Assembly: GCA_002943765.1 (NCBI GenBank)
Contig: PQWQ01000002.1
Coordinates: 1,364,001-1,428,000, forward strand
Length of the DNA: 64,000 bases
Direction of reading: 5' to 3'
Source: Psoroptes ovis
Taxonomy: Eukaryota > Arthropoda > Arachnida > Sarcoptiformes > Psoroptidae
Positions 1 through 15,442 of the stretch are shown here, piece after piece (positions within the stretch are counted from its first letter, which is position 1; every line of letters begins with the position of its first letter). The notes under the pieces were generated by a model, which did no database searches, was not told the origin of the DNA, and worked only from the letters and a program-made list of their open reading frames with translations. The translations under genes and the position numbers were made by a program.

Positions 1-3000
1 TATCGAAGAAAAAAATTGATTATCATTATTGATTCAAATACAAACACACATATATTATTATCTTTGAGAATTTATTTTTTCCAAATTTTCTCCTCACCAC
101 CACCACCACTATTTGTGTATTGACATTTTAATTCATTTTTTTAAATTTTCCAATTTTCATTTTCGATATATTATTGAAAATGAAAACTTTGAAAATGTTC
201 AGCAAGTTCAGCACCGTAAAACATGGCTTTCAAACCAAAAATAACCATTATTCGATTATATGATCATAATCATCATTGATGATGTTGTTGTGCATTTATT
301 CTTCATTTTCTCATTCAGTCAATGAAAAATGTAACTCACAAATTCAATCTAAAATTGTGATTTAGTTTAGTTCAGTTAAATGAAGTTGATTTAGTTTAGT
401 TGAATTTCAAGGAATGCAACATTTGCACATGATTCACATGTAAAAATTTCTATTAAAAAAAAAAGATCAGCCGGATATCCTTTACGTGCAACAAACATCA
501 AACATTATTATTAAACATTAAACATTATTATTATTGATGATGATGATGATGATGATAAAATTAGTTGACCATTGTCGAAACATAAATGGTAACACAGGTA
601 TTACTAATACTACAGATATGAGAAATGAACAGAAATATTTTTGCTTTCAATTTTTTTTTTCATTGAACAAAAACAAAATTGAATTTATGTTTCACAAGAA
701 ATAATAATAAAAAATCAAATTTGAAGTAGCCGCCTTTATGTCACGATTGAATGAAATTTTTTTCATCCAAAAAAAATGGAAAAAATTGTAAAAATCATTT
801 TCGGTTGTTGGATCTTCTTCTGCATATATGTGTACATCTGGATGATATGACTTTTTTTTCTTACCATTCTTTGATAATAACGATTAAAGTTGTTTTCCCT
901 TTCCATTGAAAATATACCATCATTTCATTATTTTTACCTATCTACCCCCTCAAATACCATTGATTCATTTAATAATTGTATTTTCAATCAAATGAAATTA
1001 TGATGATGATCATAATTTGCTTCTTGTTATTATCATTATTATTATTAGAAGAAAAAATATTTTCATACTCACAATTCTCGCTTTAGTAAAATCAAGGAAT
1101 TTTCGCTTCGGTGAACATTCAAAATTTCATTCATTTTATTTGAGTGAATCAAATTTCCAGAATTTTGATTGTTTTTTTATTATTATGGAAAGTGACCTTT
1201 GACCAATTTTGATTCATAATAAAAAAAATGAAAAAAATTTCATTTTTTTGTTGTAAAAATGATTATTATTATTACCGTCAATATATTACGCATACACGAA
1301 CATCTTTTAGATCGATTTAATATGAATAAGAATGGTGAATTTCAAGGAATGCCATTCGATACATTCCATCTGGTAGCCATAACCAGCCGTGTTATGTTTT
1401 AGTTATTTGAAAAACGAATTTGTTCAAATTCAATGTGATTCAATTATTTCATTGATAATTTTACCATTTTTTTTTTTCATTCGATCGATCGAGTAATTGG
1501 AATTTTGCGAGGAATTTCTAAGAAATTCAAAGATTGAAAGATGTCAAAATGTTGTCGTTGTTTTTTATTCGTCGATATGTCATTGATTTCACAAAGATAT
1601 GATGTGAATCTTCTCAGTGATTTTTAATGGTAAAATAAGGAATTTATTTTCAATTTCTTTTTTTTCGATGTGAATCATCATTTTTCTTATTATGAAAATT
1701 GATCGAATCGGAATTCGTTCACGATTAATGATTTCATCTTAATTTTTTCAAATTTTTCTTAATGTGAATCATTTCAATTTACCGTGAGAGTGGTCGTCAT
1801 TAATATTAATATCATTATTATTATTACCTTTATTATCATTATTGATTCACAAACAACAACAAAATGACAATTTGTATTGCAACTATTTTAGAAGTAAAAA
1901 AATAAGATGTATCATCATCATTTGATGATGATGATGATGATAATGATAAAGATAATTTCAGCAAATGTTTAGGTGACATTTTCAATTCGAAATTTGACAA
2001 ACATTGATTGAAATTTTAACGCAATTATATTTCAAACATTGATGTTGTTGATGATGATGATGATGGCCACTTTGCTTTCCCCTAATCTTTTATCGTAATG
2101 TCAATTTGATGAAATCATCCCCAATATTTATTGGATAAAATTTGTTCAACAAGTCGAATAAAGTTGAATCAATTTTAATATTATTGCTCATTATCTCTGT
2201 CTTAAATGACAAATATCATTAATGATATCTTAAAATAAGCAAAAAAATATTGTTTCCAATAATTTTTTATTTACATTTATTTATCCATCTACAAATAATT
2301 TTTAATTGGTGCCAAATATACATTTATGAAATTTAAAATAAAATAAAAAAGATGTAAAAGATAGATTTCATTTGAATTTTATTATTTTTATCGTTATAAT
2401 TGTAATTAAAATTAATATCATAATATCATTATTACTATTATAATTATCATTATTGGCATGTAATGTCACAATCAATTGATCTTTTTGAAAAGAGAGCAGA
2501 AAAAACACATTTGAAGAATTTTTTCGAATCAATTTTAGAAAATTCTTCAATTAATGACATGAGTAGTAATAATCCCTGATCATCAATGATCATCGGCAAT
2601 TCGGTTGTTGTTCATGTTGAATCATTATATTCTTATTTGTACATGTTTATTTCATGGCATTTGATTTCGATTATCTTATCTGTACAGCCATTAAAGGGGA
2701 ATTGCTGATTTGCAGAAATTTTTTTTTTTGAAAAATTAAAATTCTTCTAAACACACATTTCATACCAAACACACACACATACATATATTAGGCCACCAAT
2801 AAACATTCAGAAAAAAAACCAAAATAAATTCTTAAGAAAGGACCGCATTTTTGTGTTTTACATTTATTTTTTTAAATATTTTAATTTTTTAAAATCATTT
2901 CAAATTTTATTTGGCGGCAAATTATTGGTTGACAAACTGAAAAAATAAATAAAAAAAATAAGAGAATAAATTGAACTAAATATAAATCTAAACACTAATA

Positions 3001-3967
3001 ATAATCACATTTCTTTTGATACAATTCAAAAATTTTCGAAAATTTCGAGATGATGATGAACATCGAGGTGATTCTAATCGAAAAAAAAATTCCAATGAAA
3101 TTCTTTGGCAAAAAACAAATAATGATAATCATAATAATAATTGTTTTTGAATGTGTTTTGAATCTATTTATTTTCCTTAGAAACATTTCTTATCTATGGA
3201 ATTTCATGTTTAATGTTTGAAATCGCTCTAAATATATTCATTCATTTCTTAATTTATTTTTTGGAATTAGTTTTTTCGGAATGAAATTTCAAAAAAAAAC
3301 CAATCAATCAATAGCGATCCAATTCGATGATAATGGTGAATGGTTTCCGGCGTTGTTTCAATCATTTCATTCATTTTTCTGGAATTTTTTTTTCTTTCAT
3401 CTCGGCAATCAAAAGTTCAAGGTATGTCATTTGCAAAAAGCGATTGAGTGAGAGCGCGAGTAAGAAATTAAATGCTTTGAATGCTTGAAATTTTCAAATT
3501 TTAAAATTTCAAATCGTTTTGAAATGTTGTTTCTTGCTGCAGTGAAAAACAGATGAATGTGAATTTTTGTGTTTGTATGAAAAATTTTTACCGACCCTTT
3601 AATTTGTTTGTTCATTTATTTTTTCTATGTTTGTTACCATTTCTTAACCATCGCTCACCACTATCATTATCGATCATTTACATTATCGGTAAAAATTAAA
3701 TGAATGAATAAATAAATGTTTGTTTGTTCGTTTCGACTAAATAAATAAATGAATGATAATGTTTTTTTTTTGAATTTTTGTCATTTTATTGATTTTAAAC
3801 AAAATAAAATGAAATTAAAATTAATAACGACTGACTGTATGACTGCATAAATGTATGATTGACCATTACTTTGATCAAATGACCATATTTTCGATCGAAT
3901 AATAATGATAGTAATGATAATGAAAATAACGACAATAATGATAACCATGCAACCTGTCAAAAAGCCA

Positions 3968-4002
<35 letters not shown>

Positions 4003-4960
4003 TACATACAAACACATATATTTTTGAAATAGTAAACGTGTGTGGCAAAATATTAGAGAAAAGAATTTCTTCGTTATTCGGTATGTCATTTTGATTTTCA
4101 AATCAATCAAATGGCTATAACTTGTAATTTGGGTAAATTTTCGTTGTTTTTGGTTCGTTAATTTTGTTTCATTTAAAAAAAACCGAAAATCGATTAACAA
4201 CAAAGAAGAGCATAATTAACATTGAATGATTCCAAAAAATGAAATGAACGAAATGATTTTGTTTCCGGAAAAATATGAGAATGAAATGCTTTTAAATGTT
4301 TCAAATGCACATTCCATTCAATGATATATCGAGCGTCCATTGAAAAATGTTTAGAGACACAAATCAATTATGTGCTTTTACTCTTAAATCACTCATTTAA
4401 TAATATTTTAATAATAATAATAATAATTATAATGATTTGTTTCACACAAAAAAATAGAATAAAATAAAATAAAATAATTACAACTTTGATGACAATGAAA
4501 AAAATAAAAAGGGAAATTCCTTATTGTTGATTGATGATGATAAAATTTGATGCAAAATTCATGATTTTCATTTGTTTTTTCATATTTTCTTTTTCCATAA
4601 ATGATTTATATTTTTTCTGGGTAATTTCATTATTCAAAACATATTTTTTCCAAAATTAATATTATCGACAATTGTAATATTTGTGTGATTGTATTTGTTT
4701 TAATGGTTCATTGTGTGTTGTAGGGTGATGTGCTTGAATGAATTGATTGATTGAATGAAGTGATGGGTTCTATGTTGGACTTGATTGTTTTCATTTGTTA
4801 AAATATTTGTTTTTCAATTATTTGAAAAATTGATGATGAAAAAAATGGATGAATGAATGAATTTTCATGTATGTCCATGTGTGCGTGGAATAAATATATT
4901 TTATTATCTTTGTATTTTTATGTTGAAAATATATAATTATTTATTTGTTTGTTTGTTTAT
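1..4960. other. gene-free AT-rich DNA and 3' flank of dpp
   Basis: No reading frame here resembles a known protein. All open frames are below about 80 codons and made of AT-rich low-complexity codons. The stretch holds many short GAT/ATG and ATT trinucleotide runs, for example around 534-556 and 1920-1940, and a CA microsatellite near 3971. The last few hundred bases lie just past the stop codon of the dpp gene on the minus strand and should contain its 3' UTR. A minus-strand AATAAA at 4945-4940 is only 15 nt past that stop, and further AATAAA-like sites follow. Confidence 0.6.
3971..3998. repeat. (CA)14 microsatellite
   Basis: An uninterrupted CA dinucleotide tract, followed directly by three CATA units. 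It lies in non-coding DNA. Confidence 0.95.
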
Positions 4961-7860
4961 CTAGCTACAACCACAACCTTCAACAACCATATTTGGATAA
5001 CTTTTTAATACAACTTTTTCATGATGATCTAAATATAATAATGTTACTGATGATAAATCAGTAGGTATACAACATGGTTCCGGTACAACAGCAGGATTAA
5101 CTGAATTTATCAATGATTGTATGATAGCATGATTTGTTTTATTCATTTGATCGGACATTGGATATGAACATTCACCTTTACAATAATATGCATGATAACC
5201 AGGTGGTGCAACAATCCAATCCATCCAACCGACATCTTTGAAATCGAAATACATATGATAACGATGACAAAAATTACGTCTTTTTGAACTATTTTTATGA
5301 TTTTTCTTTTTTGTTCGTCTATTCGTCGTTTGACCATTTGTCCAATTATTATTATTGTTTTGATCATAATTATTTGATTGACCATTCATGTTTCCTCCTC
5401 CTCCTCTTTTACGATCACGTTTAGATCGATTTAATAATTTATCTTTATTCATTAAATAATGTTGATGTTGTTTCTCATCGTTTGAAAATGTTATTAATAA
5501 TGGCTGTAATTCATGCCATTCATCGTCATCACTTTTTGTTTGTTGTTGTTGATGTTGTTGCTGATTATCATTGTTGTATGATATTGTTGACGATTGCACT
5601 TGGCCAAAATTTTTCATCGTCGAATTTTCATTATTATGATCATTTAATACAAATAAATGGGAATGAAATGATTCATGTTTGCCATTATAATTCTTGATTG
5701 TAACTATTAGACCATAATTTTCTGTCGGATGTTTTAGCCACCATTCAACAGCTGGATATACATCGAAACTAAGCCAACCAGAATCACGTATATCGATCAC
5801 TTGTGTATCAATTAATTTTGATTTTTTTAATAATAATTCATTTGTTTTATCTTTTTGTTGTTGTTGTTCATCATCAGTTAATGGTCTTAATAAATGATAA
5901 ATATTGACACGTTGATAATATTGATGAACATCATCGTTATTATTATTATTTGTTATTGATGTTGATGATGATGATGAATACTCTTCACCGGAATTTTTCA
6001 AAGAAAAATGAGATGATATCGATTCTGAATTATTTTCGACTTTTGATTCTAATATTTGTTGACTAATATCAAAAGTTTCTTGATTATTTTTCGATTGTTG
6101 TTGATATGTTGATGGCCAAAAATTATTATGAACAGTTAGCATAGAATTTTTTCTATCGTCACTCAGATCACTATTATTATTATTAATTTCATTTTTTGAT
6201 GATGATTTATCATTTATAGAATGCCGGTAAAGACGTAATTCAGCTCCAGTCAATATTTCATCACTGGGTAATTTTATATCGAATTTCATTTGTGTAATAT
6301 GTGTTGAGTTTGATTGTCGTGATGTTTCATTAGTGTTTGATGAAAAATTATGATCAGCTACTGGCTTCACATTGTTTTCATGTTCTAATTTTTTTTAAAG
6401 ATCAAAAATAATTTTTAATTTGAATTTCTAAACTAATAATTATGAAAAAGAAGTTTGATTAAAAATAAATACTTACCATCATGTGATTTTAATTTTGTTT
6501 GATGCTGTGATGTCTTATGACTAATGACTGTTGTTGATGGCCCTTGCAGCGTAACACGCGATAATTGTGTTGATCTACGTTTTCTTATCAAACGATGATG
6601 TTCGATCGGTGAATGATGATGTTCATTTGAATTTTGAATATCATATAGATCGTCTGTAGTCAAACCAATTAGTGAATTTGTCGATTGCGTTCGATGATCA
6701 TTAATTTCATGATTATCATCTGAATCTAAAAATCTATCATCAATATGTGCAGATTGATCATAATTATGTTTAAACCACCTATAGAGATCAATAAAATATT
6801 CAGGTATTTTGTGATGATTTTTCGGATTAGGTCTTTTAGGCAAGCCCATCATATTCAAAAATCGTTTTTCAACATATTTGAATTGATCATTATCATTATA
6901 ATTGGAATGTTTAACATTATCATTCGGTTGCGTTTTTCTATTCCCTAATTCATCAACATATTCAGCATTGACAAATATTCTATTCTTTAAGATTGATGAT
7001 GATGATGATGTTGATGAAGATGAATGATGAAGATCTTGATGAAAGATTGTCAACGAAAACATCGCAATTAATAAAAATCTTATCAATTTTTTATATGAAA
7101 TTTTCAATATAAATTTCGATGATTCTGTTCGTAAAATTTTGACCAGATTATTATTGATATTTTTATTATTATTATTATTATTATATTTCACTGTTTGACT
7201 TTGGTTCGTAGATGAATGATAATGATTATTAGTAAACGACAACAATTTCAACAATGATTTTTCAATATGATTTAAACAAAAATAAAATAAATATTGGATG
7301 ATGTTTATAATACAAAAATGAATGAATATTGATGATAAAATGAATAATATCGATGATGATGATGATGATGGAATCAAAATGAGCAAATGAATTATAAAAA
7401 TTAAAAATATTGAAAATAAAAATTGTGGAAATTTACAAATGGAACGAGAAATAATTGATGAATGATAATCGATGAAAGACCTTGTTGTTGTTGTTGTCGT
7501 CGTCGTTGTTATTGTTTTATTAGATGTGATTGATGAATTTGTAATAAATGATTGTAATTGTGAATTATCCAATCGTTCAATATCCGTTTCTTTATCATTT
7601 GATAATCTGAGCAACAAACGATCATGAATAATTATTTGTTTATCAATATTATTATTTTCAATATTTTCACAGTTGTTTAAATTTGATTCTTTGATTGTTG
7701 TTATAGTCGTTGTTGTGGATGTAGAATTTTCTTCCGGATGATGAAAAAATGAAATCGATGGCAATCGTTCGAATGATGTTAATGATACAAAAGCAACCGG
7801 TATGCTTTGTGCCAATCGTTTCAGAAGAAAAAATCTTTTGTTCCTGCCCTCGACAAGCAT
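4961..7860 (-). CDS. dpp: Decapentaplegic/BMP2/4-type TGF-beta ligand precursor
   Basis: Secreted morphogen that signals through BMP receptors and Smads. Coding exons are 7860-6477 and 6384-4961. The 92-nt intron has donor GATG|GTAAGT and acceptor TTAG, and the join keeps frame, giving 935 aa from ATG 7860. The prodomain near residue 335 has the family box around GLPKRPNPK followed by PEYFIDLYRW. A basic RSKR/RKR furin site lies near residues 780-787. The last 102 residues form the cystine knot with all seven cysteines, the BMP2/4-like box NHAIIQSLINSV and the ending VEGCGCS. The N-terminus is odd: about 300 residues precede the prodomain, with strongly hydrophobic segments near 142-197 and 260-275 and no ordinary signal peptide at the start. 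An acceptor (TTCAG|G) at 7884-7883 suggests an upstream exon, so the true start could differ. Family assignment is secure; the 5' end is not. Confidence 0.9.
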
Positions 7861-10800
7861 GTCGATGACAAATATTTTTAACCTGAATTTTAAAAAATAA
7901 AAAAATTTAATTAAAAAATGATGCATTAATAAATGAACAGCAGAAACAAAATCATATTAAAATTAAATCGTTGAAGGTTAGAGAAAAGAATTAATCAAAT
8001 TAATGCAACGTTATTATATTGATTTGAACAATAAATTCATCATTCGCTATTCACTAGTTTTATTGATATATTTGCTGGAAAAAAAATACATCAACGATAT
8101 ACACTTTTACAATAATACAATATGTGCAATGAATTCATAAATACAAAAAACAAAATTGACAACATCATTGATTAAATCTGATCAACATGATCATCATAAT
8201 TTTTATGATCATTAATTCATAAAACTAACCATTTCATAAAATTATTGCATCAATCATTGTCAATATTATTATTGATTAAAATCAATAATTTTTTTTCTCA
8301 ATTCATGGAATCTGTCATATGATTCATTTCAAAATGAATTGAATTTTGAACTGAAATAGCAATAATAATCATAATAATAATAATGATAATTATAATTATG
8401 AATAAAAAAAACTGCTTCAAATCAAAATGATCATAATTTTGATGATCAAATAGATGATGATGGTTATATTTTGTATGAGATTTTGATTCTAATATTACAA
8501 TCATTATAATGCAAACACCAGATGCAATTTAATCCAATCATCAGCATGATCATCATCATCAAAAATGTTCGACAATTGTTGCATTACATAAACCAGATCA
8601 CATAAAGATGCTTATATACCAGCGCATGCACATGTAAAAATTAACTAATCCCATTGTATATTTGTGTTCCACTTAAATCAATTTAACCCTTTTGAAATTT
8701 TATTTGGTTGAGTTTTTCCTGAATTTACATGCACAGAATGATTAATCGAAACAAAAATATAGACTTAACAAATACCGATCGTAGCATAATGGTTACCAAG
8801 CGAATTTGTAATCATTTCATTACAAAACCAGAACCAGAATTTGATTTTTTTTTCGGTTTTTTTTTCAGCAGAAAAAACCATTTAAATATTCTTATTACCG
8901 GTATAATTAATATGATGCTTCGTAAGAAGAAATTAAATAAATTTTAATTAAATAAACATGGATAAAATTTCAATATTTATTTGTAATCGAATCGAGATTC
9001 TGGATCTAAATGCGTTTAACTCTTTCGTTTCTTTTATTTTTTTTCATTAATTTTTAGAATATTTCTTGGCAAATGTTTGTTAGAATGATGATAATCATTA
9101 TGATATAACATCAGTTTACTCTGTTTTATCATCATCGATCGATTGATTATTTGATTACAAGTCCAACAAACGAACAAAAATTTGATCATAATTCAATCAA
9201 TTAAATACTGCTTTTTTTGATCGTTTTTGTGAGTGCCAAAACATTTTCAATGTTTATGTCTCTTATTAATAAATTTTAAACTCATAAATAATGATTATTT
9301 GTACATGAGTCTTCTAATTGATTTAACAGAAACGAATTTTGAAAAAAAAGCATTTCGCTCGGCTTTTCATTCAATTTTCTGGTGAATTTTGATTTTTATC
9401 AATTAAAAATTTTTTCAAAAAATATATGATGATGTTCGTGTTTGATTGTTCAAATGCCAAAAGTGAATTAATGAGAAAAAATTGGTCTCATCGTCAAACC
9501 ATCAACAAAGAAAGGAATAGAACGCATTGAATTTTATTCATAAATCATTTGAATCGATGAATCTTATTCATTTCATTTCATTTTACCACTGAACAATTGA
9601 ATATTCTGGATTGTTTATTCGTTGTTTGAAGAGCTCAAAAAAAACCAGATGTGTGTGTGCGTGTATGGGTGTGCTTGTCAATAATTGAAATTTTTGATTT
9701 AATTTAATTTAAAATTTAAACTTTGATATTTTCAAATACTTTCATGTTCATTGATCAATGAATAATAATCTGAGCAAATGTTACATTTGTCATCGCATTA
9801 TATTCAGTTTGTTATGAATGTCAACAAAGCCTAAAAGTGTCATAAATTTAAATTTATCAAATTTAATTTCGATAATTCAATTTTTATTTGAAAACAATCG
9901 ATAGAAATAAATACGAATTGGCTTCTGTTTTCGATGAAGAAGAAAATGTATAAAATAATTTTTACTCAAAGAATCGGTGTAAATAAGAAAATATATCAAT
10001 TTAGAAACGAATCAAAAATGATCAAAAACGAAACAAAATTTCAAAAAAAAGCAATTAAATAATCATTAAATCCTATTAAGCGTAATGATAATAATAATAA
10101 TAATAATCAAACACGATACAAATATTTAGCTGAATATTTTTCAAGTAAAGAAATAAATAAACATTCAAGGACCATTATCATCATTTTTCATTCGTACATT
10201 TCATTCAGTCAGTTATTTATTTAATTTGATAGTAGTGTAGTGTAGTGTAGTTGGTAGTTAATAGTTTTGACATTTTGAAATAATAATAAATTAATGTTTT
10301 TTTGATTTTTTTTTTCATTTCCAAATAATAATAAATATAAATACATTTCACACACACAAACCACCTTCGACCTTACTGCAGGTCTCTGTTTTTGGTTGCT
10401 GAATGTTGAAGCCTCATGAACAACGCTTAACAACCATTAAGGCTTTATTCTATTGGTAATTTTTCACGCTAAACTTCACTAGAAAAAAAATATAGATCAT
10501 CATCATCATCATCGATATCCAAATGTGAAAACAAAGAAATGAAAAAATATTTTCTTTTGTAAAAAAAAATAAGAAAAATTGAAAATCGTGTCATTCATAT
10601 AATCATTGAAACATTGAATATATGCTTGAACATGCATTTGTACATTTTGACTTTGAAAAAATAATCAAAGAATAATGAAACAATTGATCGTATAATTACA
10701 AATTGAACCGGATTTTAATATCAATTTTTCATTTTGAATTTACTGAATCCTGTTTAAGCTTTTCTCATTCAATGATTTGAAATTGGGTGTCAATTCTTTC

Positions 10801-13800
10801 AAAAAAGAAAAATTAATGAAATTAATGCTACTGTGTATCACCTGTGTGCATGAATGTATTTTCTTTTCAATTTGATAATAATAATAATGAATATTTACAG
10901 GGTAAAAAACAAGCAAAAAAGAACAACACCAAAAGTGGTAAAATTACCACAGGTGTTTAATTTTCCAAGGCATTTTTTTCCTCTTCGTTTTCTGTATTGC
11001 TTTGTTTTGTGGTCGAAAATTCATTCAAAATTACTTAATCACTTTGATTTCCGATTGTGTGCATGTGTGTGCGAGCAAATGTCTTTAAGTACAAAAATAA
11101 TTGATAATTAACGATCAAACAGAATGAAAACGGTGGAAGGTGAAAAAAAATTGGATTCATATTTGATGACATAATGGTCATTATGTACCAGAATAACAAG
11201 ATGAAAAAATGAACAATAATCATCACAATAATAAGATTTCAGTCGCGATAATCTTTGAATTTGAATATCTGAAGAATTTCAGTTGTTGGTCAATGTATTT
11301 TCAGTTGTCTTTCTTTGACAAAACATTGATTTTCCAGTAAATTTTCAATTTCTTGTGGTCATTTTTTGACATTACAAGCAATGATTTTTATCTTCATACA
11401 GCGATCTCGATCGATCCGATTTCAGGTGAAAAGAAAAACATTGATAATAATAATAATAATTTCAATAATTTTCAGCAATAGACCTCAAAAAAAAAACTTC
11501 AGCAGCATGTTGTCAACCGCAATGTTCAATTTATTTATGTGTATATTATTAACAAGGTCCATGTGTACACATGGAAAAAATGGCAATTTTTAGCATTTTT
11601 TCCCCAAATTTATCTGAAATCAAAGATTGGTTAGTTGTTTTTTGTGAATTTTTTTAAAAAAATATTTCAATTTCGAAGGCCAACGACAAGCAGCAACAAT
11701 AAATGAATAAATACCGAACAACAACCAAATAACCAGAAGAAACTTGCCCAAGCAGGGGGTAACTAAGTGTGTGTGTGTGTGCGTTGGTATGTTGTAATGG
11801 TTGGTCAAATGAACAAAAAAAAAAAAAAAAACAATAAAATCATATCTAATGTGATAAATCTCAAACCTACAACTAGCCACACAGTACCATATACACTTAA
11901 ATTCAATGATCGTAATCATAATAATAAAATCAGAAACCTTTCATTTCAAAATTTGAGGAGAAATTTTTCAAATGGCTTCAATTTGAATGTTTTCAAATGG
12001 CTTCCTCTCTTTTGGGCCTTTTTTCCTAATATTTTTTTCATTTTTTTTTTTTTTTTGAAATTCAAAAAAATAATTTGAAATAATATTTTTTCCAAATTTT
12101 CCATACGTACAAACACTGGTCAAATTGCTGCTGAAAATGAGTAAAAAATAGTCAGAAATTTATGAAATTGATTGATTTTTTACTATTAATTTTTTTTCAG
12201 GTTTCACGTTCAAAAATTTCAATTCACATTTTTCACTTCTTCTTCTTCTTCGGTTTCAACGACCATTATCATTGTATCAAATACAGTAATTTCAGTATAA
12301 AAAATGAAATAGGAAATGTATTATATTTTTCAAATATAAAAATGCTTAAAAGTACTTTTTGAAAAAACGAATGAAATGGTCAAAGAAATCAAATGATTTT
12401 GTGGTCAAATCATTTAAAATGATCAAATGAAACAACCTGTGTACGCATGTGATTTCAAATACTTGAAAATACTTTGAAGTTATTTTCTCGAAGTTTGTCT
12501 AAAATTTTCATTCAAAAATATTTTTGATTTTTGTTTGTCAAAATGTCGATTTTGAACTGATCAGGAAAACAGAACAAAACCCAAAAAAAAAAAAAAAAAA
12601 ATCCAAAATCAATTTTCAAGCAATAAAATTTTCGAATAATTTTTCATATTAATTTTGGTTTGTTTGTTTGTTTGACATGATGATGGCCCGAAATCAAGCA
12701 TGTTTATGTCATGCTAATTGAAACAATAAAATTTTTCTCATTCGATTGCATAAATTTCAAAATTTGTTACTTTTACGATGTTTGTCATTGTTGCTGTATG
12801 ATGATGATCATATTAATAATAATTTTCGAATAATGTAATCATCATCTCGATGATGATGATGATGATGATTATGATAATAATTAATAACCATAATTATTAT
12901 TATGATTAATTCAATTATTTATTGATTTCGAAAAAGTTTAATATAATCTTCGTTCAAATCGTTGACAACAACAAAAAAACAACAAAAACCCTTTGTATAT
13001 TGTATTCGTATCATGTTCAAAATATATTCATATTATTCTTTGTTAAAATTGTTTATATTATTTCTAATTATTGCATCGGTTATTGCTAGATTTAAGAGTT
13101 GAAAAATCGTAAATAACGGATTGAATAGCAAAAATCATTCATTCAACAAATGATTGAACGAAATGTGAGAACGAATTATCATTGAATTCAAATCAAAAAA
13201 ATTCAACTCAAAAAACCGAAATATTCCTCGTGAAACAAATGGGGAATTGATTCTAATTTCATAAAAAGCCATTTGTTTTTGTATTATGTTTATGATGTCA
13301 AAATGATTTGAATTCTTCATTGGTGTTTTCGTCGAGAAATTTATGTTTCGCATTAAACAAGCAGAAACATTTTTGGTGTAAAGAAAATTTTCTCGAAAAT
13401 AATCTTTGATCAAAATCAAAAATTCAAAAATGAAAAGTATTCAAAAAACATGGAAATAAATAAACAAATAACAAAACAATGTCGTCTATTGAATTAATCA
13501 ATTTGTTTTGAAGAAAATAAATCACAAATGATTTATCAAAAATATTTTTTTTTGACAAAAAAATATTTTGCGTCAATATATTTCGATTTTTGATACAATT
13601 CATCGAGTACACACAACCATTTGGTTGGTATATGGTTTGTCGAATGATGTATCTTGTTCATTTTTATGCGATTCAAATCCTAAATACAATGTTGTCATCG
13701 ATTTTCGTGTGCGATTTATATGCACCGGATAAGCAAATTTTTTTTGAATGATAAATAAATTTCTTGGAAATATCCTTATGAAAATTATCAATGGAAAATA

Positions 13801-15420
13801 ACCACACACTTACCTTGAGCATTTGGATCAAAATTATTTTTGTTGAATGATGTTTTTTTTTTTTGGTTGTTGTTGTTGTTGGAGTTGTTTATAATTGATT
13901 TGTCGATTTTTTTTTCTCGTAAATATATCTTGTAGCACGAAAAATGATAAATCGATTTTCGAAAATAAATCAATATATGTTTGATTTCAAGGTTATTTTG
14001 CTTTTGAATTTTTAAAATTTAAGAATTTTAAATTATTGAAGAATATAATCGTTTATTGATATTTATATTTGTTTATTGGTTCGTTTATTATTTCAAATAT
14101 GATACGTATGAAAGTGAAACGAAAAAAAAAAAATTGAATAAAATAAATAAATCAAATCAAAATAAAAGCAACACGAATTAACAAATTGATAATCATTTCG
14201 ATTTGATGCAAGTTATGAAAGGATTACGATATCACGTAAAGTGATTCATTTAAAATAATTTTCAAAAAAAAAAAAAATTAATCGAATACTCGTATTGAAT
14301 AAACAGAAATAATTATTATTCAAAAATTTTATCATTAAAATATAGACTTATTCAAATGCAGTATTGTATATTGTATGTTGAATATATTATATTTATAAAA
14401 TGTTTATTTCTTCGATTGATTTGATGATGAATGCAAAAAAATAAAATAAAATAAAAATTGATTATAATAAATATATGATCATATATATTGAAATGAATTA
14501 AATTACGCCGGGATATATTGTGGTTGATTCGATTTTATATATGGCATGTTTTTTTTTATATCAAATAATTCACAAATACACACACAAACGAACACACGCA
14601 CATTACCACCATTATTACAACAAAAATGTGCATCAACAATATTGAACAGCATGAATTACGACGCATGAATGTTTTGAATTTTTTCTTAATTTGGTTCGGA
14701 TTTGATTTAATTTTGATTTAATATGATTGGTTTCAAATCTATTCGATCTTCTTCATTGATTGATTCATTGATTTCTATTCGAAATCAAATTTAAATATCA
14801 AAATAAACACGTTCAAACACAAATCTACATGTAGTGGATCAGTAATTAACTAAGGTGAAAATTGATTTTTAATCCAAAAATAAATATTAAAAAAAAGACA
14901 AATGGTCAAATGACAAAAATCAAACAAATCATTGATATTCACACACCAAATATGTTTATTTTAAATTCTATTTAATTCACTTGAAAAATATTCACTTTAA
15001 AAATTCTTTGATCTATTTTCAAAGATTGTTTGATGGTTGTTTGGAACAACATGTTTGTGTTTAATAATATCTAAAAGTTCAAGTTATTCGATTGTTTGCT
15101 ATTGATTTGTTGTTTTGTTTAGTTTTATTTTGTTTGGTCATCGTATATTCACGAATATCGGTGTACTAGTGGTCATCATCATAATCATCATCTTCATTGA
15201 CGATGATCATATCAAAACAAATTTTTTTTTTTTTTTTGAAAAAAAGTGTTCGAAACTTATACTTGATTTGGTTTCATTTCATTTTTCAAATTGAAATATT
15301 TTTTTTCAAAAAACGAATTTTCAAAGATTTTTTTTTTCAATTCACTAAGGTGGTAGGCAGGTAAGGTAGGTCGTGCTTGTTGTTGGTTGATTGTTGTTCA
15401 CAAGCACCATATGAGCACAT

Positions 15421-15442
15421 GTGTGTGTGTGTGTGTGTGTGT
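15421..15442. repeat. (GT)11 microsatellite
   Basis: An uninterrupted GT dinucleotide tract in non-coding DNA, with further GTGTG runs just downstream. Confidence 0.9.

Noticed and set aside
11620..12078. Overlapping frames of about 100 codons on both strands
   Set aside because: Built from a GT microsatellite, poly-A/T runs and AT-rich codons; no conserved features.
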